From positions 773,699-837,698 of the forward strand of contig NZ_BMSY01000002.1 in assembly GCF_014649395.1 (NCBI RefSeq): a stretch of DNA of 64,000 bases, written 5' to 3'. A program made the translations under genes and the position numbers. A model generated the notes under the pieces. The model was given only the letters and a program-made list of their open reading frames with translations. It did not search any database and was not told the DNA's origin. The DNA is from Streptomyces aureoverticillatus (GTDB taxonomy: Bacteria > Actinomycetota > Actinomycetes > Streptomycetales > Streptomycetaceae). Numbering within the stretch: position 1 is the stretch's first letter; every line of letters starts with the position of its first letter. Positions 1 through 8,043 of the stretch are shown here, in pieces.

Positions 1-495
1 GACCAGCCGAAGGCGGGCATGGTCTTCGAGGGCGACATGGTCTCGCTCGCCATCGGGGAGACCAAGGCCGAGGTGGGCACGGACGCGAAGGTGTTCCCGT
101 TCCCGGCGGTCGGGGACGAGTCTCCCGCCGTCGTCGGCGGGGACGCCGCCGTCGCGCTCAAGGACAGCAAGGGCGCGCAGGCCCTGCTGACCTTCCTGGC
201 CTCCCCGGACGCCGCCGAGATCTGGGCCGAGGCGGGCGGCTTCGTGTCGCCGAACAAGAACCTGGACCTCAAGGCGTACCCCAACGACGTCCAGCGCGGC
301 ATCGCCGACGCCCTGATCAAGGCGGGCGACGACATCCGCTTCGACATGTCGGACCAGGCCCCGCAGGCCTTCGGCGGCACGCCCGGCAAGGGCGAGTGGA
401 AGGCCCTGCAGGACTTCCTGAAGAACCCGAAGAACGTCGCGGGCACCCAGCAGACGCTGGAGGACGCGGCGGCCAAGGCGTACAAGAAGAGCTGA
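1..495 (+). CDS. ABC sugar transporter, extracellular substrate-binding protein (3' part)
   Basis: The window opens inside this gene; only the last 164 codons are present, open from base 1. The visible part has the C-terminal lobe features of family 1 sugar-binding lipoproteins: 'LLTFLASPDAAEIWAE' (the 'fl.s.e.q..wa..gg' helix), then a stretch ending in 'TLEDAAAKAYKKS'. In this family the protein is a lipoprotein outside the membrane that delivers an oligosaccharide to the permease pair. Two permease genes follow on the same strand, the first starting 7 nt after this stop codon, so the three form one operon. The N-terminal signal and lipobox lie outside the window, and the substrate cannot be read from this fragment. 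Confidence 0.9.
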   Translation, partial: DQPKAGMVFEGDMVSLAIGETKAEVGTDAKVFPFPAVGDESPAVVGGDAAVALKDSKGAQALLTFLASPDAAEIWAEAGGFVSPNKNLDLKAYPNDVQRGIADALIKAGDDIRFDMSDQAPQAFGGTPGKGEWKALQDFLKNPKNVAGTQQTLEDAAAKAYKKS

Positions 496-502
496 CGGGG
501 CG

Positions 503-1885
503 ATGACGACCCCTGATGCCGGGGGCACCGCGGCGGTGCCCCCGGCCGAGTCGACGCCGCACACCGCCACGTCCGGCCCGCACCGGGCCGGTCCCCGCAG
601 GAGCGTCACCGGGACCCGCAAGACGATCGCGGCACTGTTCCTGCTGCCCGCCCTCGTCCTGCTCGGCGCGCTCGTGCTCTATCCGATCGGCTACTCGGTC
701 GGCCGCAGCTTCTTCGACAAGGCGGGCGACTTCAGTGGTTTCGACAACTACGAGACGATGTTCTCCGATGACGGGATCCGTACCGCCATCAAGAACAACG
801 CGATCTGGCTGGTGGCCGCCCCGGCCCTGACGACCGCGCTCGGCCTGATCTTCGCGGTCCTCACCGAACGGGTGCGCTGGGGCACGGCGTTCAAGCTCGT
901 CGTCTTCATGCCGATGGTGATCTCGATGCTCGCGGCGGGCATCATCTTCCGGCTCGTGTACGAGTCGGACCCCGACCGCGGGGTCGCCAACGCCGTGTGG
1001 GTGGGCGTGCACGACACCTTCGCCGAGTCGTCCAGCTTCCCGCAGGGCCATCCCGGCGCGCGCTCGCCGCTGAAGGGCGCGGGCGGCGGCGCGTTCATCA
1101 CCAAGGACCCGGTGCAGGCCGGCGAGCCGGTGGTGCTGCCGCTCACCGGGGTGCCGCCGGGACAGATGCCCGACGACGCCGAGTCGGCGAAGCCGGCGAA
1201 GGCCGAACCGGGCAAGGTCACAGGCACGGCCTGGCAGGACTTCACGCGCGGCAAGGGCCGGGGCAAGGTGAACGCCCCCGACACCGCCGAGTTCGGCTAC
1301 CCCGGCATCAAGATCGAGGCGGTCAAGGACGGCAAGGTGGTGGCCTCGACGAAGGCCGCGGCCGACGGGACGTTCAGCCTGCCCAAGGAGGCCGACGGGG
1401 CCCAACTCCGCTATCCCGCCTCGAACTTCCGCGAGGCGTACAACGGCGTCGACTGGCTCGGCCCGTCCCTGATCACGCCCGCCATCATCGGCAGCTACAT
1501 CTGGATGTGGGCCGGGTTCGCGATGGTCCTGATCGCGGCCGGGCTCGCCAGCGTGCCGCGCGAGCTCCTGGAGGCGGCACGCGTGGACGGGGCCAACGAG
1601 TGGCAGGTGTTCCGTCGGGTGACGGTACCGCTGCTGGCGCCGGTGCTCGCGGTCGTCACGGTCACGCTCATGATCAACGTACTGAAGATCTTCGACCTGG
1701 TCTTCGTGATCCCGCCGGGCTCGTCGAAGGACGAGGCGAACGTGCTCGCGGTGCAGCTCTACAACTCGGCCTTCGGGGACCGCGACGCGGGCGTGGCCAG
1801 CGCCATCGCGGTGCTGCTGTTCCTCCTGGTGATTCCGGTGATGTTGTTCAACATGCGCAGGATGCGGCGGGAGGGGCGGCGATGA
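503..1885 (+). CDS. ABC sugar transporter permease (MalF type) with a large extracytoplasmic insertion
   Basis: 460 aa, against about 290-320 aa for typical MalF/UgpA-type permeases. Hydrophobic segments lie near residues 41-66, 101-122 and 131-153, and again from 323 to the end. The EAA loop that contacts the ATPase is visible at about 356-372 ('LLEAARVDGANEWQVF'). Between the third and fourth hydrophobic segments, residues about 170-318 form an extra hydrophilic stretch. Its second half ('IKIEAVKDGKVVASTKAAAD') resembles a small carboxypeptidase-regulatory-like beta domain. The extra segment would lie outside the membrane, possibly against the binding protein (inference). The ATG at 503 follows the upstream stop by 7 nt, and the stop codon overlaps the next start (ATGA). 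No ATPase gene is visible; such importers often share an MsiK-type ATPase encoded elsewhere. Confidence 0.9.
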   Translation: MTTPDAGGTAAVPPAESTPHTATSGPHRAGPRRSVTGTRKTIAALFLLPALVLLGALVLYPIGYSVGRSFFDKAGDFSGFDNYETMFSDDGIRTAIKNNAIWLVAAPALTTALGLIFAVLTERVRWGTAFKLVVFMPMVISMLAAGIIFRLVYESDPDRGVANAVWVGVHDTFAESSSFPQGHPGARSPLKGAGGGAFITKDPVQAGEPVVLPLTGVPPGQMPDDAESAKPAKAEPGKVTGTAWQDFTRGKGRGKVNAPDTAEFGYPGIKIEAVKDGKVVASTKAAADGTFSLPKEADGAQLRYPASNFREAYNGVDWLGPSLITPAIIGSYIWMWAGFAMVLIAAGLASVPRELLEAARVDGANEWQVFRRVTVPLLAPVLAVVTVTLMINVLKIFDLVFVIPPGSSKDEANVLAVQLYNSAFGDRDAGVASAIAVLLFLLVIPVMLFNMRRMRREGRR

Positions 1886-2787
1886 CCATCCAGAGTGGGC
1901 CACCGAAAGCGCCCCCGGTTCAGGTCGTGAAGGCCAAGCAGTCCCTCGGCGGCCGGATCGCCGCGATCGTCAGCGGCAGCGTGCTGCGGGTCTTCCTGAT
2001 CGTGGTCGGACTGTTCTGGCTGGTGCCGACGCTCGGGCTGATGCTCGGTTCGCTGCGGACGTCCGCGGACATGAGCGAGAGCGGCTGGTGGAAGGTCTTC
2101 AGCAAGCCCTCGCAGCTGACCTTCGAGAACTACTCCAACCTGCTCGAGGACGAGACGATCACCGACTCGATCCTGACCAGCGTGTCGATCACCGTTCCGG
2201 CGACGGTCCTGGTCGTGGTGATCGGCTCGCTCGCGGGGTACGCGTTCGCGTGGATGGAGTTCCCGGGCCGCGACTGGTGGTTCCTGGGCGTGGTGGGGCT
2301 GCTCGTGGTGCCGGTACAGGTGGCGCTGCTTCCGGTGGCCAAGCTGTTCGGCGAGATCGGGATCTTCGAGTCGACGACGGGTGTGGTGCTCTTCCACACC
2401 GCCTTCGGCCTGCCGTTCGCGATCTTCCTCCTGCGGAACTTCTTCGCGGAGATCCCGCGCGAGCTGCTTGAGGCGGCGCGCCTTGACGGCGCCGGTGAGC
2501 TGCGGCTCTTCCTGCGCGTGGTGATGCCGCTCGGCGCGCCCGCGATCGCCTCGCTCGGCATCTTCCAGTTCCTCTGGGTCTGGAACGACATGCTGATCGC
2601 GCTGATCTTCGCCGACGCGGGCAGCCCGCCGATCACGGTGGCGCTCCAGCAGCAGGTGCGGTTCTTCGGCGACAACGTGCAGATCCTCGCGCCGGGCGCG
2701 TTCATCTCCATGGTCATCCCGTTGGCGGTGTTCTTCGCCTTCCAGCGTCAGTTCGTGTCCGGCGTCATGGCCGGTGCCGTCAAGTGA
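1882..2787 (+). CDS. ABC sugar transporter permease (MalG type)
   Basis: 301 aa starting at the ATG that overlaps the previous stop codon (ATGA), which implies translational coupling. The first hydrophobic segment (about residues 33-55) is followed by further membrane segments typical of the MalG family. The EAA motif is present as 'LLEAARLDGAGELRLFLRVV'. The C-terminus 'RQFVSGVMAGAVK' is the classic ending of the family. It should pair with the 503-1885 permease to form the translocation pore for a sugar delivered by the upstream binding protein. Length and motif order are normal. It is the last gene of the operon; the following gene starts 130 nt downstream and belongs to a different functional group. 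Confidence 0.93.
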   Translation: MTIQSGPPKAPPVQVVKAKQSLGGRIAAIVSGSVLRVFLIVVGLFWLVPTLGLMLGSLRTSADMSESGWWKVFSKPSQLTFENYSNLLEDETITDSILTSVSITVPATVLVVVIGSLAGYAFAWMEFPGRDWWFLGVVGLLVVPVQVALLPVAKLFGEIGIFESTTGVVLFHTAFGLPFAIFLLRNFFAEIPRELLEAARLDGAGELRLFLRVVMPLGAPAIASLGIFQFLWVWNDMLIALIFADAGSPPITVALQQQVRFFGDNVQILAPGAFISMVIPLAVFFAFQRQFVSGVMAGAVK

Positions 2788-2916
2788 AGAGCGGGTGACG
2801 TACGAGGGTTCTGAGCCCTAAGGGGTCGGGGGCGTGTCGTGCCGTGTGTGGTGTTCGGCGGAACGTGGCCACTACGGTCGATCGCGGCGCATCTGCCCCC
2901 GACTCCAGGACCTGAC

Positions 2917-3825
2917 ATGCCCGAAGCCTCCGCTTCCGTACCGACGTCCGCCCAGGAATTGGATGAACTGCCCCTTCCGACCCGTCTCTCCGATGTGAAG
3001 GGCTGGTTCCACCCCGCCGACCAGGTGCTCTTCGACTGGTTCCTCAGCCGCCAGCTCAGGCTCGGGGAACCCGGCGACCTGCTTGAGCTCGGCGCCTATC
3101 TGGGCAAGAGCGCGATCTTCATGGGCGGCTATCTGCGCCCCGGCGAGGCCTTCACGGTCTGCGACCTCTTCGACTCGCCCGCGCCCGACGACGCCAACTC
3201 CAAGGAGATGAACCGCTCGTACGCGACGCTCACCCGGCGCGCCTTCGAGGCCAACTATCTCTCCTTCCACGACGAGCTGCCCGACATCGTGCAGGCACCC
3301 TCGTCCGGCATCACCGCGCACGTGCGCGCGGACAGCTGCCGCTTCGTCCACATCGACGCCTCGCACCTGTACGAGCACGTGCACGCCGACATCGCCGCGG
3401 CGCAGCGGCTGCTTGTGCGGGACGGGGTCGTCGTCCTCGACGACTTCCGCGCCGAGCACTGCCCCGGTGTCGCCGCCGCCACCTGGGGTGCGGTCGCCAC
3501 CACCGGGCTGAAGCCGCTGTGCATCACGGCGACCAAGTTCTATGGGACGTGGGGGGCGTACGACGAGACGCGCGAGGCGTTGGGGGCGTTTCTGGCGGGG
3601 CGGGGTGACATGTGGCACGGCGCGGAGGAGGTCGCTGGTCACCCGATGATCCGCATCAGCGGCGCGAAGGCCGAGGTGCCGGCGCAGCCGGTGTCTCGGC
3701 ATGCTTCTGCGGTGCGGCCGGGGGCGGCTGTGCAGCCGCCCCCGAACAAGCCCGTCCAGCGGGCCGGGGACAATCGGCGGCCCAAGGGCCGGGGGCTTGC
3801 GTCCCTCCTGGGACGGCGGTCCTGA
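2917..3825 (+). CDS. Class I SAM-dependent methyltransferase (Methyltransf_24 type)
   Basis: 302 aa. Motif I is 'LLELGAYLGKSAIFMGGYL', followed by the acidic ribose-binding end of the second strand ('FTVCDLFDSP'). A later 'FVHIDASHLYEHVHADI' and 'GVVVLDDF' match the Methyltransf_24 group, which includes O-methyltransferases acting on sugars and secondary metabolites. I chose the ATG at 2917 because AGGA lies 6 nt upstream. An in-frame GTG at 2839 would add 26 residues with no good ribosome-binding site. The last 45 residues are basic and low in complexity. Position at the head of the glycopolymer gene group suggests methylation of a wall sugar, but the substrate is inferred from context only. 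Confidence 0.82.
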   Translation: MPEASASVPTSAQELDELPLPTRLSDVKGWFHPADQVLFDWFLSRQLRLGEPGDLLELGAYLGKSAIFMGGYLRPGEAFTVCDLFDSPAPDDANSKEMNRSYATLTRRAFEANYLSFHDELPDIVQAPSSGITAHVRADSCRFVHIDASHLYEHVHADIAAAQRLLVRDGVVVLDDFRAEHCPGVAAATWGAVATTGLKPLCITATKFYGTWGAYDETREALGAFLAGRGDMWHGAEEVAGHPMIRISGAKAEVPAQPVSRHASAVRPGAAVQPPPNKPVQRAGDNRRPKGRGLASLLGRRS

Positions 3826-3888
3826 CCTCGGGCGCAGCCCCGGCCCTTATGGGGCTGCGCCCCTCTCCCCCGCTTTTCGGCCCTTCGG

Positions 3889-4000
3889 GCCTCGTCCTCA
3901 AACGCCGGACGGGCTGAATACCCCTCCCGGCCTCGTCCTCAAACGCCGGACGGGCTGAATACCCCTCCCGGCCTCGTCCTCAAGCGGCGGACGGGCTGGA
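3889..4000. repeat. Three 41-bp tandem copies of a dispersed Streptomyces repeat
   Basis: Two perfect 41-bp units (3889-3929 and 3930-3970) are followed by a degenerate third (3971-4000). The core on the minus strand reads 'CCGTCCGGCGTTTGAGGACG'. The same core appears once more at 47227-47247, near another gene end, with one base changed (GGCGCTTGAG). In Streptomyces this sequence is scattered widely downstream of genes. The copies lie 60 bp past the methyltransferase stop and before the next gene on the same strand. A terminator or mRNA-processing role is possible but cannot be shown here. Confidence 0.8.
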
Positions 4001-4110
4001 ATGTCTGCCCAGGCGGGCTGGAATCCTCAGCCCGGACGGACTGATCTCACCCCGTCAACAGTCGCGTGCCGCAGCAGTGAATTCTTGGTGAATCGCGGCA
4101 AAGTGGGGCA

Positions 4111-5127
4111 ATGCATCACTCCACGTATCCGGGGGCCTCGGCGTTCCGGGCCGTCCTCGTCCGCCGTCGCCGCCGTCTCGGCGTACTCGCGCGCAGCACG
4201 CGGTTTCGGCTGGAGCGGGCCCTTGCCGGGCGGGGCGTCGGGGTGGGCGCGCTGTTGGCGCCGCCCGTGCATCTGTCGCTGCGGGACAGCCGTACGCTCA
4301 ACCTCGCGTTCGCCGCGCCCGAGCCGGACCTGCGGGCCGCCGAGCTGCTGATCAGCCGCGGCCCCCGCCGTTTCCGCGTGCCGCTCGCCGTGGAGCGTGA
4401 CACCGACGGCGGCCCGCTCCTGACGGCTACGGTCACCCTGCGCGACGCCCTCGACGCGACGTACGCGAAACGGGACTCCCCGCGCGCGCCCCGCCTCACC
4501 GAAGGCGTCTGGCGGCTCACCGTCGTGACGAGCGGGGGCGACGGGCGCGTACGTCGGCGGGGGCTCGGCCTGGCCGAGGGGGTCGCCCCGCCTCCGGGGC
4601 CCACCGCCCCGCACGCGCCGAGCCCCCGCACGGGCACCCTCATGCGCGTCGTGCGGTGTCGCGGTGGGCGGGCCGCCGTGCAGGTCACGTGGTCGCGGCC
4701 GCGTGCGGAGGTGGTGCGGTTCGTGCCGCGCGGGGACGGGATCACGGTGTACGGGCGGGTGGTCGCCGGGACCCGGGAGCGGGACCGGGCGGCGGGCCGG
4801 GAAGCGCTGTCGGCGCGGGCCGTGCGGCGCCGTGACGGCGTCCTCGCGCCGGTGGAACTCGCCTGGGACGGCGACGGGTTCAGCTTCCCGCTGCCGCTGG
4901 CCGCGATGACCGGCGCCGGGCCCGGCCAGTGGGTGTGGGACTTCCACGTCGGTGGGCTGTCGCTCGGGCGCAGGCTGACCGACGTGGCGGATCTGCCGTC
5001 CGCCTACCCGACGCCGTTCCGGCTCGTCGCGCTGCCCGGCGGCCGCCTGGTGCGCGCGCACCCGCACTTCACCTCGTCCGGCGCCTTCGCCGTCACCTGC
5101 CTGGACATCACGAAGGAGACCTCATGA
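4111..5127 (+). CDS. Beta-rich protein of the glycopolymer region, often labelled 'transferase'; function unknown
   Basis: 338 aa, without signal peptide or membrane segment. The N-terminal 35 residues are strongly basic (a run of Arg near residues 18-24). The remainder alternates short beta-strand-like stretches such as 'LRDSRTLNLAFAAPEPDLRAAEL' and 'LAWDGDGFSFPLPLAAM'. The latter resembles 'LRLTYAGVEFSYPVTV' in the middle of the 10359-13844 TagF fusion, which suggests a shared accessory fold. I see no nucleotide-sugar or metal-binding motif, so 'transferase' is not supported by what is visible. It is probably co-translated with the following GT4-Stealth gene: its stop is 10 nt before that start and the next gene's Shine-Dalgarno overlaps its stop. 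A role in handling or binding the polymer is inference. Confidence 0.7.
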   Translation: MHHSTYPGASAFRAVLVRRRRRLGVLARSTRFRLERALAGRGVGVGALLAPPVHLSLRDSRTLNLAFAAPEPDLRAAELLISRGPRRFRVPLAVERDTDGGPLLTATVTLRDALDATYAKRDSPRAPRLTEGVWRLTVVTSGGDGRVRRRGLGLAEGVAPPPGPTAPHAPSPRTGTLMRVVRCRGGRAAVQVTWSRPRAEVVRFVPRGDGITVYGRVVAGTRERDRAAGREALSARAVRRRDGVLAPVELAWDGDGFSFPLPLAAMTGAGPGQWVWDFHVGGLSLGRRLTDVADLPSAYPTPFRLVALPGGRLVRAHPHFTSSGAFAVTCLDITKETS

Positions 5128-5132
5128 AGGAG
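5127..5132 (+). promoter_or_regulatory. Ribosome-binding site AAGGAG deciding a TTG start
   Basis: AAGGAG lies 5 nt before TTG at 5138 and begins on the last base of the upstream stop codon. This fixes the start of the GT4-Stealth gene at a rare TTG codon. An ATG at 5124 opens only a five-codon frame. Confidence 0.75.
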
Positions 5133-5137
5133 TCCTC

Positions 5138-8011
5138 TTGAAGATCACGTATCTGCTCGGCTGGGGCGACGAGATGGGCGGCACCGAGCTCGCCACGTAC
5201 ACCCAGGCGCTGCACCTCGCCGAGCGGCACGACGTCGAGGTCGTCTCCGTCTTCCGCACCCGGCCCGAGCCGTTCTTCCCGCAGGCCCGCGAGGTCCCCG
5301 TGCGCTATCTGGTCGACCGCACGGTCACGCCGGAGCGGCCGGTGCGGGCGTCCGCGCTCGACGAGGCCGCGTGCCGGACCCTGGCCGCGCTGCCCAGCGA
5401 ACTCGTGGACCCCGCCTGGGAGTCGGCGTTCGACCGGCTCTCCGACGTGGAGCTGACGGCGGCGCTCACCACGCTGGACGCGGACGTCCTGGTCACGACG
5501 ACGCCCGCGCTGCTCGCCGCCGCCGTCGGCCTCGTACCGGCGCGCGTGGTGACCGTCCACCAGGAGCACCGCCCGACCCAGCGCCGCGGCCGCTCCGGTG
5601 AGCCGCTGCTGCTGCACGCGCCGCGCCTGGACGCCCTGGTCACGCTCACCGGGCGGACGCGGGACTGGATCGCGGAGTCCCTGGGCGCGACCGCCCCCGA
5701 GCTGGCCGTGATCCCCAACGCCGTGCCGGACGGATTCCGGCCGCGCGCCGACGGCGAGAGCAAGGTCATCGTCATGGCCGCGCGCCTGACCGGCGAAAAG
5801 CGCGTCGACCACGCCATCCGCGCGTTCGCGCGGCTCGCCGACGCGTACCCGGAGTGGACGCTGCGGATCTTCGGCGGCGGCCACCGCGAGCAGAGCCTGC
5901 GCCGCCTGGTGGACGGCTTCGGCCTTCAGGACCGCGTCGAACTCCTCGGCCCCTGCCAGGACATGGCCGCCGAGTGGGCCAAGGCGGGCCTGTCCCTGAT
6001 GACCGCGGGCCACAACGAGGCGTTCCCGCTGGTGCTCCTGGAGGCGCTCGCGGCGGGGGTTCCCGTGGTCGCGTACGACGTCCTGACGGGCCCGGCGGAG
6101 ATCGTCCGGCACCGCGTCGACGGGCTGCTCGTGCCGCCCGGGGAGATCGACGAACTCGCCGTCGCCATGGGCGAGTTGATGGGTGACGACGAGATGCGGC
6201 GGAGCTGTGCGCGGGCCGCCCGCGAGGGGGTGTACGAGCGGTTCTCCTCGGCCGGGGTGACGGCGCTGTGGGAGGAGCTGTACACCCGGCTCGTGGCGGG
6301 GCGCGACCGGCCGGAGCGGCTCGCCGGGCGGGCGGACCGGGTGGCGCTCGGCGTGGCGTCCGGCGGCTGCGGGTTCCGTCCGACGGCACCGCACACCTTC
6401 GACGCGGCGGCGAGCGCCGACGAGCGCGCCCGCGAGGACGAGATCATCGCCGCCGCCGACGGCCGGGTGATCCGCTCGGTCGGCCGCCTCGCCGAGTGCC
6501 GTGACGACATGCTCGCGCCGCGCATGGCCGAGTGGAACCTCGAACTCACCGCGGCCGCGCTGGAGTCGCGGCAGGTTCCGTACGTCCTGGTGCGCACCGG
6601 CGGCACAGCCCACACCCTCGCCGTGGACGAGGACGACCGCGACCGGGCCCTCAAGGCCCTCGCGGAGAGCCTGCACGGTGAGCCGGTCTACGCCGAGCTG
6701 GTCAACCCGCGGGACGCGGCACCCGGCGCGGTCCTCGCCGAACGCCTCGACGGCATCGGCGAGTTGGCGGGCGTCAAGGTGTTCAAGCCGGTGACCACGA
6801 CGACGCTGTCGCTGCGGCACGGGGTGCAGCAGGCGTGCACGGTGGCGTTCTGGCGCCGCGTCGGGGACTCCGCGCCCGCCCCGGTGGGCGGCACCCCCAC
6901 CGCGCTCCGACTCCCCGGCCGGTCGCGTCGCCGCGCCCCCTTCGGCTCCACCCTCGCCGGCGCCGAGCTCCCCTCGCTCACCCCCACCGCCCGCCTCCGC
7001 GTCGGCGCCCGGGTGTACCCGACCCTCGACGTGTTCACCCAACCCCTCATGACCGACGTCGACTTCCCCGTCGACGCCGTCTACACCTGGGTCGACGACA
7101 CCGACCCCGACTGGCGCGCGGCCCGCGCCGCCGCGCAGGCCGCGGCACTCGGCGGCCAGGCCGACGAGCACTCGCCGGACAGCGGCACCGTCCGCTTCCG
7201 CAACCGCGACGAGCTCCGCTACTCCCTGCGCTCCCTCGCGATGTACGCCCCGTGGGTGCGGCACGTGTACCTGGTCACCGCCGGGCAGGTGCCCGACTGG
7301 CTCGACCGGGACCACCCGGGCCTGACCGTCGTCGACCACCGCGACCTGTTCGCCGACCCCGCCGCCCTGCCGACCTTCAACTCCCACGCCATCGAGACCC
7401 AGCTGCACCGCATCGAGGGTCTGGCGGAGCACTTCCTCTACTTCAACGACGACATGTTCCTGGGCCGCCCGACCACCCCGGACACCTTCTTCCTGGCCTC
7501 CGGCCTGCCCAAGTTCTTCTGGTCGTCGGCGTCCGTTCCCGCGCTGCCGGTGACACCCGAGGACGAGGGCTATCTGGCGGCGGCGAAGAACAACCGCGAG
7601 CTGCTGCGCCGCGACTTCGGCCGGACGGCGACGCACTGCTTCTTCCACGTGCCGTACGCGCTGCGCCGCACCATCCTCGAAGAGCTCACCGAGCGGTACG
7701 CGGACGAGCTGGCGGCGACCGCCCGCGCCCGCTTCCGCGGCCCCACCGACCACTCCCTGGTCTCGTCGCTGCACCAGCACTACGCGTACCTCACCGGCCG
7801 CGCGGTGCCCTCCTCGATCAGTTACGACTTCGTGGACATCGGAAGCCGCGCCGACCACGCCCGCCTCGGCCAGCTCCTCCAGTCGCGGAACAAGACGGCC
7901 TTCTGCATCGGCGAGTCCCCGGACAGCGGCATGTCCGACGAGGAGATGGCCCTGGCGGTGCGGTCGTTCCTGACGGCGTACTTCCCGGTGCGCTCGCCCT
8001 ACGAGCGCTAG
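5138..8011 (+). CDS. GT4 glycosyltransferase fused to a Stealth-family sugar-phosphate transferase
   Basis: 957 aa. Residues 1 to about 390 form a GT4 (glycosyl transferases group 1) domain: a Gly-rich N-terminal strand 'YLLGWGDEMGGTE', then 'VIVMAARLTGEKRVDHAI' and the 'NEAFPLVLLEALAAGVPVVAYD' donor-binding motif. From about residue 425 the Stealth region follows. CR1 is at about 645 ('VDAVYTWVDDTDPDW'), CR2 begins with 'FRNRDELRYSLRSL', 'FLYFNDDMFLG' follows, and CR3/CR4 run to the end ('THCFFHVPYALRR', 'DHSLVSSLHQHYAYLTG'). Stealth proteins are hexose-1-phosphate transferases that make phosphodiester-linked polysaccharides; with a GT4 domain the protein could both add a sugar and join units by phosphodiesters. 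The start is TTG with an ideal Shine-Dalgarno. Its TAG stop lies inside a 9-bp tandem repeat shared with the converging gene. Confidence 0.9.
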   Translation: MKITYLLGWGDEMGGTELATYTQALHLAERHDVEVVSVFRTRPEPFFPQAREVPVRYLVDRTVTPERPVRASALDEAACRTLAALPSELVDPAWESAFDRLSDVELTAALTTLDADVLVTTTPALLAAAVGLVPARVVTVHQEHRPTQRRGRSGEPLLLHAPRLDALVTLTGRTRDWIAESLGATAPELAVIPNAVPDGFRPRADGESKVIVMAARLTGEKRVDHAIRAFARLADAYPEWTLRIFGGGHREQSLRRLVDGFGLQDRVELLGPCQDMAAEWAKAGLSLMTAGHNEAFPLVLLEALAAGVPVVAYDVLTGPAEIVRHRVDGLLVPPGEIDELAVAMGELMGDDEMRRSCARAAREGVYERFSSAGVTALWEELYTRLVAGRDRPERLAGRADRVALGVASGGCGFRPTAPHTFDAAASADERAREDEIIAAADGRVIRSVGRLAECRDDMLAPRMAEWNLELTAAALESRQVPYVLVRTGGTAHTLAVDEDDRDRALKALAESLHGEPVYAELVNPRDAAPGAVLAERLDGIGELAGVKVFKPVTTTTLSLRHGVQQACTVAFWRRVGDSAPAPVGGTPTALRLPGRSRRRAPFGSTLAGAELPSLTPTARLRVGARVYPTLDVFTQPLMTDVDFPVDAVYTWVDDTDPDWRAARAAAQAAALGGQADEHSPDSGTVRFRNRDELRYSLRSLAMYAPWVRHVYLVTAGQVPDWLDRDHPGLTVVDHRDLFADPAALPTFNSHAIETQLHRIEGLAEHFLYFNDDMFLGRPTTPDTFFLASGLPKFFWSSASVPALPVTPEDEGYLAAAKNNRELLRRDFGRTATHCFFHVPYALRRTILEELTERYADELAATARARFRGPTDHSLVSSLHQHYAYLTGRAVPSSISYDFVDIGSRADHARLGQLLQSRNKTAFCIGESPDSGMSDEEMALAVRSFLTAYFPVRSPYER

Positions 8012-8043
8012 TAGCGCTACGAGCGCTACGAGCGCTACGAGCG
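7999..8043. repeat. 9-bp tandem repeat (five units) spanning two convergent stop codons
   Basis: Units of CTACGAGCG lie at 7999, 8008 (variant CTAGTAGCG), 8017, 8026 and 8035. The TAG stop of the plus-strand Stealth gene and the TAG stop of the minus-strand TagF fusion both fall inside the array. Confidence 0.9.

Noticed and set aside
2839..2916. N-terminal extension of the methyltransferase to a GTG at 2839
   Set aside because: No Shine-Dalgarno for the GTG, and the ATG at 2917 has AGGA at the right distance with the conserved part well downstream.
7999..8043. A CRISPR array
   Set aside because: Units are 9 bp without spacers; no cas gene is in the window.
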